A stretch of DNA of 28,123 nucleotides, from assembly GCA_964493075.1 (NCBI GenBank), contig CAZBNU010000033.1, positions 1 to 28,123 of the forward strand, read 5' to 3'. Under the pieces are notes generated by a model. That model had not been told where the DNA came from and did no database searches. It saw only the letters and a program-made list of their open reading frames with translations. How positions within the stretch are numbered: the first letter of the stretch is position 1; every line of letters starts with the position of its first letter. This DNA is from SLFT01 sp964493075 (lineage in GTDB: Bacteria > Hydrogenedentota > Hydrogenedentia > Hydrogenedentales > CAITNO01). Shown piece after piece: positions 1 through 6,805 of the stretch. Position numbers and translations under genes: made by a program.

Positions 1-1
1 T

Positions 2-352
2 GGACGCAGTGGACAGGTGTGGCGACAGCAGCCCGGAAAGCCAATCCTGATACCAAGAGGCGGTAAAACTTCCGTAGCGTTCAAGACCCCGGCGCCCCCC
101 AAAGGCGTTACTGTTAAGTTTGAACTGAGCAACCCACCCGACGGGCTTGCCCTGGAAGACATTCAATTCACCCCCGAAGGGATCGCCTTCCTCATCACAG
201 CTGATGAAAACGCGCCCGCACCTGGCTACGAAGACAACCTTATCGTAAACGCCACACTGGAACGCCCGGCAGCAAAAAAAGGCGCTCCCAAGAAACAGGA
301 CGTGGTTTCTCTCGGCGTCCTGCCCGCCATTCCCATCAGGATAACGGAATAG
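2..352 (+). CDS. C-terminal end of a hypothetical secreted-type protein (partial)
   Basis: The reading frame is already open at the left edge (codons begin at base 2), so this is the last ~116 residues of a longer protein and the GTG at 17 need not be a start. The visible part is beta-rich and has no catalytic motif: it runs from a PRGG segment through a 'GYEDNLIV' stretch, a basic 'AAKKGAPKK' loop, and ends near 'SLGVLPAIP'. From memory, this ending resembles C-termini of large planctomycete-type secreted proteins with repeated beta-sandwich domains; that is family memory, not a search result. The function cannot be assigned. The stop codon is TAG at 350-352, and the same frame stays open after it up to 521. 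Confidence 0.7.
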   Translation, partial: GRSGQVWRQQPGKPILIPRGGKTSVAFKTPAPPKGVTVKFELSNPPDGLALEDIQFTPEGIAFLITADENAPAPGYEDNLIVNATLERPAAKKGAPKKQDVVSLGVLPAIPIRITE

Positions 353-399
353 TATCTCGTTATCTTGGGAGCAGAGACGCAGACCCACGGGCAGAAGCC

Positions 400-503
400 G
401 TTCGCAGACGTCCGTAAGTCATTCGCAGACTTCCGTATGCCGTTCACAGACTTCCGTATGCCGTTCACAGACGTCCGTAAGTTATTCACAGACGTCCGTA
501 GGG
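400..503. repeat. 21-bp tandem repeat, five copies
   Basis: Five head-to-tail units of 21 bp (the last is 20 bp) start at 400, 421, 442, 463 and 484. All follow the pattern RTTCRCAGACKTCCGTAWGYY and differ mostly at the same few positions. Because 21 is a multiple of three, frames stay open across the array: the plus frame in line with the upstream gene reads as heptads like PFTDFRM, and the minus strand as heptads like SVNGIRK. There are no unique spacers, so it is not a CRISPR. It sits between two convergent genes. The role is unknown. Confidence 0.9.
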
Positions 504-546
504 CGCCAATGCTCGTTACGTAATTGGATTTCGTAACGCACTTATC

Positions 547-586
547 CGCGAAATTGAATTTCGCGATCCCGCGCTATCGCGCGGGA
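547..586. repeat. Two adjacent perfect palindromes in a convergent intergenic region
   Basis: The first is CGCGAAATT-G-AATTTCGCG (547-565), with 9-nt arms and a 1-nt centre. The second is TCCCGCGC-TATC-GCGCGGGA (567-586), an 8-bp GC stem with a 4-nt loop. They lie between the left-edge gene (ending at 352) and the leftward gene ending at 642. They could form strong hairpins in either transcript, but neither side has a U-run, so a canonical intrinsic terminator is not supported. The second palindrome resembles the one at 17972-17998. Confidence 0.65.
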
Positions 587-641
587 GAAGAGAGAGTAGA
601 GTGTTACTGGGCAAAGGGTAAAAGGGTAATAGCAAAAAGTG

Positions 642-1994
642 CTACGGCGTACGCGAAACACGGAAGCCAAGGCTGGTCCGAGAGTCCGCGAAAGTGCCGA
701 GGCGGGACGCGGAACGACAGTCGAGGACCCAGGAGTTCCAAAAGCCGCCACGAAGCGCCCGGAGAGAGCCGCGAGGCGCATCCACCCAGGCGCTGCCATT
801 TACAGGCGCGCCCGTGTAGTTGTCATGCCAATCATCTTCGCACCACTCCCACAGGCTGCCGATCATGTCATAAAGTCCAAAGGCGTTCGGCAACTTCCCG
901 CCCACAGGCTTGCTGCCATAAGGACTGTTGTTGCGGTCCCACCAGGCATAGTCGCCTATCTCCAAGAGACTCAAGTCATCCCCCCAGTAGAAGCGCGTTG
1001 TCGTACCCGCCCGGCACGCGTATTCCCACTCCGCCTCACTGGGCAGGCGCACCGTGGCAGGACCCTGGCTGGTGTTCGCGATATGGGTGTTCAATGCCGC
1101 AATGAAATTCTGCGCATCATCCCAGGATACAAAATACGCGGGATAGGTATCACCCACGCCATATAAGGCAGACGGCGCCCTGCCCGGCCACGAACCCATT
1201 ACCGCCAGCCACTGCTGCTGGGTCAACTCATACTTGCCCATGTAGAAATCCTGAGACAATGTTACCGAATGCTGCGGGTCTTCTTCGGCTAAACTGTCCT
1301 GCTCGCCCGAATACCGGCCCATCAGGAATGTGCCCGCAGGAATATATACCAGCACCAGGGGCACACCACCGGGTAGCAGGATGGTAATTTCCTCATCAGG
1401 TTCTCCTTCAACCTCGACGGGTTCGCAAGTGACACTGATGGTACGATCTGCTACACCTTCGTTACCAGCACTATCAATTACGCTGTATACAAGTACATAT
1501 TCACCTGATGTTTCTGAATAAGGCGTATTGAAGTCATCTTCAATATCTGAAAGCGTACTGTTAACATAGATTTGTTCTGCGGAAACCCAAATACGGACCC
1601 CCATATCTTCTGGTAACAGTACTGTACCCAGGTCTCCATCACATAGATCTATGACCGATGCCAAACCCTCTTCTTTGTAGGCTATGCAATCTTCCAGCAG
1701 TACTTCATCCTCGCCAGCTAACGTAATCACAGGAGGAGTGACATCAGGATTACACGGATCGGGTTCGCCTTCCCCTTCTACGGGTTCGCCTTCGACAGGC
1801 CACCATGTAGTAGCATTACCGGTACTTCCAGAAACAGGAATATTGACCAAAAGGCCCTCTGCATCAGTAGCATCATTGTTTGCAGGTATCTCCTGCGCAA
1901 ACACCGAAAAGAAGCCGCTGCAACCCAATATAGCGACTACGGAAGTAATCACAAGGGTGATACCCATTATGAGCGAAAACCGTACCGTACCCAT
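642..1994 (-). CDS. Exported SUMF1/FGE-sulfatase-fold protein with Ig-like domain; degenerate active site
   Basis: The protein is 450 aa. The start at 1994 is chosen because an AGAGGAG sequence lies 9 nt upstream; the frame extends further upstream, but without a convincing ribosome site. The N-terminus is a hydrophobic export signal with a possible lipobox ending at Cys25 (ILGC), so it may be a lipoprotein. A Glu-Gly linker (VEGEPVEGEGE) precedes an Ig-like domain of the DUF5011 type (about 80-190), a second VEGE linker, and a formylglycine-generating-enzyme fold (about 208-450) with the usual 'RLPSEAEWEYACRAG' and 'LYDMIGSLWEWCEDDW' blocks. True FGEs use two cysteines five residues apart. 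Here the second is kept (Cys426) but the first position is Ser421, so sulfatase activation is unlikely. A binding or structural surface role is more plausible, but this is inference. Confidence 0.88.
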   Translation of the reverse strand: MGTVRFSLIMGITLVITSVVAILGCSGFFSVFAQEIPANNDATDAEGLLVNIPVSGSTGNATTWWPVEGEPVEGEGEPDPCNPDVTPPVITLAGEDEVLLEDCIAYKEEGLASVIDLCDGDLGTVLLPEDMGVRIWVSAEQIYVNSTLSDIEDDFNTPYSETSGEYVLVYSVIDSAGNEGVADRTISVTCEPVEVEGEPDEEITILLPGGVPLVLVYIPAGTFLMGRYSGEQDSLAEEDPQHSVTLSQDFYMGKYELTQQQWLAVMGSWPGRAPSALYGVGDTYPAYFVSWDDAQNFIAALNTHIANTSQGPATVRLPSEAEWEYACRAGTTTRFYWGDDLSLLEIGDYAWWDRNNSPYGSKPVGGKLPNAFGLYDMIGSLWEWCEDDWHDNYTGAPVNGSAWVDAPRGSLRALRGGFWNSWVLDCRSASRLGTFADSRTSLGFRVSRTP

Positions 1995-2083
1995 AGTTTT
2001 GTCTCCTCTGTATGTTGCCATGCGATGCTGCCGCTCAATTACAAAACAGCAAATATCTGCACTTCGTATCGTCTGGTATATTA

Positions 2084-2314
2084 TCATCTTTTTAAGAGGT
2101 TTGACAAGATGTCAGCAGGCCACGTTTTATTCCATGATATCCCCTCCAGTTGTGGTTCACCATCTTCGAGGAGCATTCCGACTACTTCCCGTTAATTCGC
2201 GACGAGTTCATCAATGGTTTCGCCTTGGGAATGGGCGCCGACAAATCCAGAAACATAGCCCACATACAAACCGGTATCGGGACATTTTTCAATGACTGCG
2301 GTATCGTCTTTCAT
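2084..2314 (-). pseudogene. hicB: HicB-family antitoxin, inactivated by an in-frame stop
   Basis: Reading leftward from ATG at 2314 (AAGG about 10 nt upstream) gives a protein with the hallmark HicB segments 'IEKCPDTGLYVGYVSGF' and 'GAHSQGETIDEL'. After 40 codons there is a TAA (2194-2192) exactly where the family normally has a Leu codon, and the same frame continues with 'REVVGMLLEDGEPQLEG', the normal HicB continuation. This is therefore a nonsense mutation in a recognisable gene. Past the Glu-Gly the frame also appears shifted: one frame gives the expected ending 'NVAC' plus stop. HicB antitoxins neutralise the HicA mRNA interferase. No convincing hicA is visible; a weak 'LVKPLKKM' stretch just downstream could be its decayed start. 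A possible promoter (TTGCAC, 18 nt, TAATAT) lies upstream. Confidence 0.8.
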
Positions 2315-2373
2315 ACTGGTGTGCCTTGTGTCCTGTTTTACGTATGTTGTGCTGACTCAATATTATGACAGCA

Positions 2374-2404
2374 TTGACATACTGTGCAACCGTAAGGCTT
2401 ATTT
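2374..2404 (+). promoter_or_regulatory. Possible promoter of tex
   Basis: A perfect -35 hexamer TTGACA (2374-2379) is followed after 19 nt by TTATTT. The -10 is weak and the spacing long, so this is only a candidate. It lies about 120 nt upstream of the tex start, in the space shared with the divergent hicB remnant. Confidence 0.25.
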
Positions 2405-2521
2405 TTGTAATCGGTATGGTAATCGCCCTTATTTATGTGTAAAATAGCATCCTTCACGTGTTGCTTTCTTTCCTGTGGGGCATTGAACCTTTCGCTTTAA
2501 CCACTACTGCAAGAGAACCTT

Positions 2522-4756
2522 ATGAATACGGAACATGTAATCAAAATTGCATCTGAAATGAAATTGGCTCCCGGTCAGGTCAAGACGGTGGCGACCTTGT
2601 TTGCCGATGGAGGCACCATCCCCTTTGTGGCGCGGTATCGGAAGGAGGCGACAGGGTCGCTAGACGAGGTGGCGCTGACAACGATCCGAGACCGGCTGGA
2701 TCAGTTGGGCGAATTGGATAAACGGCGCGATGCCATTGTGAAATCGTTGGAGGAACGAAACCTGTTGTCGGAGGAATTGAAGAATAAAATTGCGGCAGCG
2801 GATGCGATGGCGGTGTTGGAAGACATCTATCTGCCTTATCGTCCGAAGCGACGGACACGGGCGACCATTGCGCGTGAGAAGGGTCTGGAACCGCTGGCGT
2901 TGGCGATTCTGGCGCAGGAACTGGACGATGTACACAAGGAAGCAGCAACTTATGTGGATTCGGAGAAGGGCGTGGCGGATGTTGCGGAGGCGCTGCAAGG
3001 GGCACGGGACATCATCGCGGAACTGGTGAGTGAAGACGCCAACGGGCGGGCACAGATGCGTTCCCTGTTTCTTGAACAAGGGGAATGTGTCGCCCGTGTG
3101 GTGAAAGGCAAGGAAGAAGAGGGCGCGAAGTTCAAGGACTATTTCGACTGGTGTGAACCGGCGGCAAAGGCTCCCTCCCACCGTCTGCTGGCCATGTTCC
3201 GTGGAGAGAATGAAGGGGTATTATCCCTGTCTATAACGCCTGAGAAAGAGGCCGCGGTTACGTTGCTTTCCGGGCTGTTTGTGAAGGCGCAAAACGGCGC
3301 GGGCGAACAGGTCGCGCTGGCCGTGGAGGACAGTTACGGTCGCCTGTTGGGGCCGTCCATGGAAACGGAGGTGCGGGCGGAATTGAAGAGACGGGCGGAC
3401 ACGGAAGCCATCCGCATTTTCGTGGAGAACCTGAGGGAACTCCTGCTGGCGTCGCCGCTGGGCCGGAAGAAAGTGCTTGCCCTCGATCCGGGGTTTCGAA
3501 CGGGGTGTAAACTGGTGTGTCTTGATGCACAGGGGAAACTGATTCATGACGATGTTATTTATCCGCACACCGGCGACAATGCGGCGCAGACTGCGGGCAA
3601 GAAAGTGAAAACGATCTGTGAAGGCTTTGGCGTGGAAGCGATTGCCATCGGCAACGGCACGGCGGGTCGCGAGACCGAGGCGTTTGTGCGCGGGCTTGGA
3701 CTGGACGCTTCCATACCCGTGGTCATGGTGAACGAATCCGGCGCATCCATCTACTCCGCGTCCGAAGTAGCGCGTGAAGAATTTCCCGACAAAGACTTGA
3801 CTGTGCGCGGCGCGGTCAGCATTGGCCGCCGGCTCATGGACCCGCTGGCGGAACTGGTCAAGATTGATCCCAAGTCCATCGGCGTGGGCCAGTACCAGCA
3901 TGATGTGGAACAAGGCGCACTGAAACGAAGCCTTGAAGACGTGGTGATGAGTTGCGTCAACGGCGTCGGCGTGGATGTGAATTCGGCAAGCAAACAACTG
4001 CTGATGTATGTGTCCGGACTGGGGCCGCAACTGTCCGCGAACATTGTGGCGTATCGCAACGATAACGGTCCTTTCGAGACACGGACGCAACTGAAGAAAG
4101 TACCGCGCCTGGGACCGAAAGCCTTTGAACAGGCGGCCGGGTTCCTGCGCATACCGGGCGGCAAAAATCCCCTCGACGCGAGTGCCGTGCATCCTGAAAG
4201 TTACGGGCTGGTGGATGCCATGGCGAAGGACGCGGGCTGCAAGGTGAAAGACCTGATACAAGACACGGCAACACGCAACGCCATCAAACTGGAGAAGTAC
4301 GTAAACGAAAAAGTCGGCCTACCCACCTTGCGGGACATCATGAGCGAACTGGCAAAACCCGGCAGAGACCCGCGCCAGCAGTTTGAGGTATTCAGTTTTG
4401 CGGAATCGGTAAACACCATGGAAGACCTGTCGCCGGGGATGCGGCTGCCCGGCATCGTCACCAACGTCACCGCCTTCGGCGCGTTTGTGGACATCGGCGT
4501 GCATCAGGACGGACTCGTCCATATCAGTCAACTGGCCGACCGCTTTATCAAAGATCCCAACGACGTTGTAAAAGTCCAGCAAAAAGTCATGGTCACCGTC
4601 ATGGAAGTGAATATCCCCCTGAAACGCATTTCCCTGTCCATGAAAGGAAATCCCTCGCAACCATCCACAAGCGAGAGAAAACCAAAACCCAAAGCGAAAA
4701 GTGATGCTTTGCCGCCAGACTTTCTTCACCAACTGTCAGAACGGTTCAAGAGATAA
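2522..4756 (+). CDS. tex: Tex/YhgF-type RNA-binding transcription accessory protein
   Basis: This is a 744-aa protein, close to the usual length for Tex, starting at ATG with a weak GAGA ribosome site in front. The helical Tex N-terminal region fills about 1-310. A YqgF/RNase H-like domain begins at about 316 (KKVLALDPGFRTG). A helix-hairpin-helix region (about 488-550) includes 'GVGVDVNSASKQLL' and 'VPRLGPKAFEQ'. The C-terminal S1 RNA-binding domain (about 638-708) contains 'GAFVDIGVHQDGLVHISQ'. Tex proteins bind nucleic acids in the cytoplasm and affect transcription, including toxin expression in Bordetella. The gene stands alone on the plus strand among leftward genes. It ends 6 nt before the convergent toxin gene, with no clear terminator hairpin between them. 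Confidence 0.97.
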   Translation: MNTEHVIKIASEMKLAPGQVKTVATLFADGGTIPFVARYRKEATGSLDEVALTTIRDRLDQLGELDKRRDAIVKSLEERNLLSEELKNKIAAADAMAVLEDIYLPYRPKRRTRATIAREKGLEPLALAILAQELDDVHKEAATYVDSEKGVADVAEALQGARDIIAELVSEDANGRAQMRSLFLEQGECVARVVKGKEEEGAKFKDYFDWCEPAAKAPSHRLLAMFRGENEGVLSLSITPEKEAAVTLLSGLFVKAQNGAGEQVALAVEDSYGRLLGPSMETEVRAELKRRADTEAIRIFVENLRELLLASPLGRKKVLALDPGFRTGCKLVCLDAQGKLIHDDVIYPHTGDNAAQTAGKKVKTICEGFGVEAIAIGNGTAGRETEAFVRGLGLDASIPVVMVNESGASIYSASEVAREEFPDKDLTVRGAVSIGRRLMDPLAELVKIDPKSIGVGQYQHDVEQGALKRSLEDVVMSCVNGVGVDVNSASKQLLMYVSGLGPQLSANIVAYRNDNGPFETRTQLKKVPRLGPKAFEQAAGFLRIPGGKNPLDASAVHPESYGLVDAMAKDAGCKVKDLIQDTATRNAIKLEKYVNEKVGLPTLRDIMSELAKPGRDPRQQFEVFSFAESVNTMEDLSPGMRLPGIVTNVTAFGAFVDIGVHQDGLVHISQLADRFIKDPNDVVKVQQKVMVTVMEVNIPLKRISLSMKGNPSQPSTSERKPKPKAKSDALPPDFLHQLSERFKR

Positions 4757-4762
4757 ATATTT

Positions 4763-5074
4763 TTATGGTTTTCTTTTCCCGAGTTCTTTACGAATAAAAA
4801 ATGGATCTTTTCGCATATTCAATATAGCGGCAACAGATACTACTTCCTTCTGGATGTCGTAATATATGGCATAAGGGAATCGCTTGGAAAGCATTCGAAA
4901 GAAACCGAAATAACGGGGATGAATGCCAGCATAAAATGAAAGGGCGTCCAGATCAGCAAGTAAAGAATCAATAAAATAATAGCCCAGCCCTGATTCTTTC
5001 GATTCGTAAAACACAAACCCGGCCTCTAGGTCTTGGGCTGCTTCTGTCTGCAGCAAAATCTGCCGGTGTTTCAT
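4763..5074 (-). CDS. RelE/ParE-type toxin of a type II toxin-antitoxin pair
   Basis: This small protein (103 aa) has the RelE/ParE layout: an N-terminal helical hairpin ('AAQDLEAGFVFYESKESGLGYYFIDSL' region, residues 13-39), a central arginine segment, and a beta-sheet core with 'KRFPYAIYYDI' and the family-typical ending 'AAILNMRKDP'. The ATG overlaps the stop of the upstream antitoxin by 4 nt (ATGA), so the two are probably translationally coupled, as is usual for such pairs. Members either cleave mRNA at the ribosome (RelE) or poison gyrase (ParE); the sequence alone does not say which. It appears intact. Confidence 0.88.
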   Translation of the reverse strand: MKHRQILLQTEAAQDLEAGFVFYESKESGLGYYFIDSLLADLDALSFYAGIHPRYFGFFRMLSKRFPYAIYYDIQKEVVSVAAILNMRKDPFFIRKELGKRKP

Positions 5075-5277
5075 TTCTGATAACGCAGTCTAACCTGATC
5101 GAGAGTGAGAAATTCTGCCTCGCCGGAATCCAATTTTTGTTTTCTTGCGTTTAATACGGTTTCATGCCATTCCGGTGAGTCTACGTTCTGCTCATCATCG
5201 CACAGAGAATCCCACAACAGTTCCATGGCGTGAATGCGTTCTATAAGAGACATTTCCTTAACATCTGTTATGCTCAT
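5071..5277 (-). CDS. Addiction-module antitoxin (TIGR02574-like)
   Basis: This is a 68-aa acidic protein with the typical segments 'ERIHAMELLWDSLCDDE' and 'SPEWHETVLNARKQKLDSGE', which are characteristic of the small antitoxins paired with RelE/ParE toxins. The ATG at 5277 is chosen over the in-frame ATG at 5298 because AAGGAAA lies about 9 nt before it, and because an extended -10 element at 5299-5307 would place the transcript start at or after the 5298 codon. It overlaps the toxin gene by 4 nt. It presumably binds and neutralises the toxin. Confidence 0.87.
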   Translation of the reverse strand: MSITDVKEMSLIERIHAMELLWDSLCDDEQNVDSPEWHETVLNARKQKLDSGEAEFLTLDQVRLRYQK

Positions 5278-5298
5278 AAGACATTTCCTTTCATTCAC

Positions 5299-5307
5299 AT
5301 TATATCA
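5299..5307 (-). promoter_or_regulatory. Extended -10 promoter of the antitoxin-toxin pair
   Basis: On the minus strand this reads TGATATAAT, a perfect TGn plus consensus TATAAT. No good -35 is present, as expected for extended -10 promoters. Transcription would begin near 5292, giving a leader of only about 15 nt before the ATG at 5277. Confidence 0.65.
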
Positions 5308-5332
5308 CACGCAGAAAATCTATATCTGGAGT

Positions 5333-5527
5333 CTATTGTGTGGCGGCACGGGCACTTTTGGAAGATGCAGGAGTATTGGATCTTAAATTCTCAGCTGGGA
5401 CATTCTTTTCGGCATGTGCTCTTTTTTCACGGAGCGCGGCAGCGTATTCGTGTACGTCACAATTATATTGTACGGCAATCTCTTCTTTAATACGCCATAC
5501 TTCCTGGATAACTTCATCGTATTTCAT
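5333..5527 (-). CDS. Small partner protein of a PIN-domain toxin gene (putative antitoxin)
   Basis: This 64-aa protein starts at ATG 5527, with GGAG 7 nt upstream; an earlier in-frame ATG (5548) lacks a site. The N-terminal 40 residues ('YDEVIQEVWRIKEEIAVQYN', then 'DVHEYAAALREKR') resemble short helical proteins often encoded directly after PIN-domain genes of this type. The start codon overlaps the end of the PIN remnant (5514-5606), which fits an original two-gene operon. The C-terminal 25 residues are Ala/Ser-rich and look unconserved. An antitoxin role is inferred from position only. Without a functional PIN partner it may be an orphan. Confidence 0.6.
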   Translation of the reverse strand: MKYDEVIQEVWRIKEEIAVQYNCDVHEYAAALREKRAHAEKNVPAENLRSNTPASSKSARAATQ

Positions 5528-5606
5528 CTGTCTTCTCCAATAATTCATCCGGGGTACAAATAACCAGTCTCACAACCGTTGATTCAATGTATACTCGTTT
5601 CTGCAA
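5514..5606 (-). pseudogene. PIN-domain toxin gene reduced to its two ends by an internal deletion
   Basis: Reading leftward from TTG at 5606 (AAGGAAC just upstream) gives a 30-residue frame, 'MQKRVYIESTVV' joined directly to 'RLVICTPDELLEKTDEIR'. The first half matches the opening of a common family of PIN-domain proteins (KRVYIE[ST]T, containing the start of the PIN fold); the second half matches their C-terminal tail (PVICTPEEL). About 120-140 codons that should lie between are missing, including the acidic catalytic residues. The frame stays open, so a short peptide could still be made, but no nuclease. The family match is from memory and should be checked by alignment. Confidence 0.6.
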
Positions 5607-5685
5607 GTTCCTTACCTTAACCGAAGTAACCAAGCATCATGCACATACGACTGGGTTTTCCTTATGGACATACACCAGTATCTAG

Positions 5686-5694
5686 AGTATAACA
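5686..5694 (-). promoter_or_regulatory. Extended -10 promoter for the PIN remnant/partner genes
   Basis: On the minus strand this reads TGTTATACT (TGn plus TATACT), about 80 nt upstream of the TTG start at 5606. The same nonamer occurs upstream of ompH (21425-21433). No -35 match is visible. Nothing else recognisable lies between 5607 and 5791. Confidence 0.45.
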
Positions 5695-5791
5695 TACAAT
5701 GTTCTGTGGCTCGCTGCAGCAATTTAGCGCTTTCCATTCTCGACCATCGCATTTCCTGAATCCACTGCAATGTTTGGCTGCTTGAAGCACC

Positions 5792-6793
5792 TCACGCGAT
5801 AAACAGGAAATCGGCGGGTTCGCGGTAGCCTTTCGGGTGGAGACGGCTGCGTATATCATCACGGGCGCCGGGGGTGCCTACGGCGACGAGTATGATGCAT
5901 TCTCCTGGGGGCGGCAGTTGTTCGGGCGCGATGACGGTTACGCCGTGGATGGTGCGTCCTATTTTGCGGGGGTTAATGTCTACGACAGATTGCGGTGGCT
6001 GTGGCCATTCGCGCAGCCATCTTTTTCCAACTTCACCTGCACCCCATTGGTAGAAGGGTATCTGCTCGTTGTGAAGCACTGTGGCATAGAGGAAATGGCG
6101 TTTCAGGGCGCGGAAGGCCTTTTCATGGTAGCGTTCGTCGGTCATGGACAATTGCATAGGCTGGCTGCGCCATTGGAGTAGCACAGGTTCGGGTTTGGCG
6201 AAGAGGCCGCCGTGTTGCCAGATGCGCAGGACAAGGTCGTAGTCTTCGGGCCAGCCGCAATCGCGATAGCCGCCCACAGCATCATACACCTCACGGGGCA
6301 TCATGAAGGTGGGATGGGGAATGGGACATTCCACAAAAATTTCCCGTTCCATTTCATCGTGACCCACAAGGCTGTTAATCCAGGATTCATAGCGTTTTCT
6401 GCCGCTGCCGACATTGCTTCCGAATATGCGCACACGGGTTCCGCACAGGGCAATATCCGGCATGGCATCAAAAAGGGCAACCTGGGCTTCCAGCCGATTC
6501 GGCAGGGCGATGTCGTCTGCGTCCATCCGCGCCAACAGGGTTCCCTGGGCGTTCCCTGCCACAGTTGCGAGTGCTTCAACAATACCGCATCGGGCACGGT
6601 TGATGGCACGTATGCGTGGGTCGCGCTTTTCATAGACCTGAACGATGTTCCTTGACGCATCTGTGGAACCGTCATCCACAAGAACGAGTTCCCAGTCCGT
6701 GAAAGTCTGTGAACACAAGGATTCCATTGCCTCGACAAGGGTGTCGGCAGCGTTATGGACGGGCATGAGGATAGATATGCGGGGCGTACCCAT
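5792..6793 (-). CDS. Family 2 glycosyltransferase with C-terminal Rossmann-like domain
   Basis: The protein is 333 aa with AGGAGG 6 nt before ATG 6793. The N-terminal GT-A fold shows 'ISILMPVHNAADTL', the nucleotide-binding VDDGS (39-43), a DxD-type metal site 'RMDADD' (89-94), and a 'GWPEDYDLVLR' acceptor/catalytic segment (180-190). After the transferase part, a second domain starts at about 247 with 'YQWGAGEVGKRW', a glycine-rich nucleotide-binding-like motif followed by 'VVDINPRKIG'. No membrane segments are visible, so it is cytoplasmic or peripheral. It lies 12 nt downstream of the GH51 gene, probably in the same operon. The sugar donor and acceptor are unknown. Confidence 0.92.
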   Translation of the reverse strand: MGTPRISILMPVHNAADTLVEAMESLCSQTFTDWELVLVDDGSTDASRNIVQVYEKRDPRIRAINRARCGIVEALATVAGNAQGTLLARMDADDIALPNRLEAQVALFDAMPDIALCGTRVRIFGSNVGSGRKRYESWINSLVGHDEMEREIFVECPIPHPTFMMPREVYDAVGGYRDCGWPEDYDLVLRIWQHGGLFAKPEPVLLQWRSQPMQLSMTDERYHEKAFRALKRHFLYATVLHNEQIPFYQWGAGEVGKRWLREWPQPPQSVVDINPRKIGRTIHGVTVIAPEQLPPPGECIILVAVGTPGARDDIRSRLHPKGYREPADFLFIA

Positions 6794-6805
6794 GGCCGCC
6801 TCCTG

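Noticed and set aside
226..489. Minus-strand frame encoding SVNGIRK heptads
   Set aside because: It covers the end of the left-edge gene on the opposite strand. The heptads follow from the 21-bp repeat, and there is no clear ribosome site.
400..503. CRISPR array
   Set aside because: The units are contiguous 21-mers with no unique spacers and no cas genes nearby.
524..1166. Overlapping plus-strand frames of 175-193 codons
   Set aside because: They overlap the FGE-fold gene and have Arg/Ser/Pro/Cys-rich composition without domain signals.
642..1994. Active formylglycine-generating enzyme for a sulfatase
   Set aside because: One of the two catalytic cysteine positions is serine, and no sulfatase gene is in the window.
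1995..2090. hicA toxin gene downstream of hicB
   Set aside because: Only a short 'LVKPLKKM' stretch is suggestive. The frame then lacks the GSH core and runs into the next gene's leader, so it is not listed as a feature.
3221..4261. A 346-codon open frame on the minus strand opposite tex
   Set aside because: It is fully inside tex on the other strand. Its composition (rich in His, Arg and Gln) is typical of an antisense shadow.
5662..5862. A 66-codon minus-strand frame overlapping the GT2 end
   Set aside because: It has no ribosome site, overlaps the GT2 gene out of frame and shows no family resemblance.
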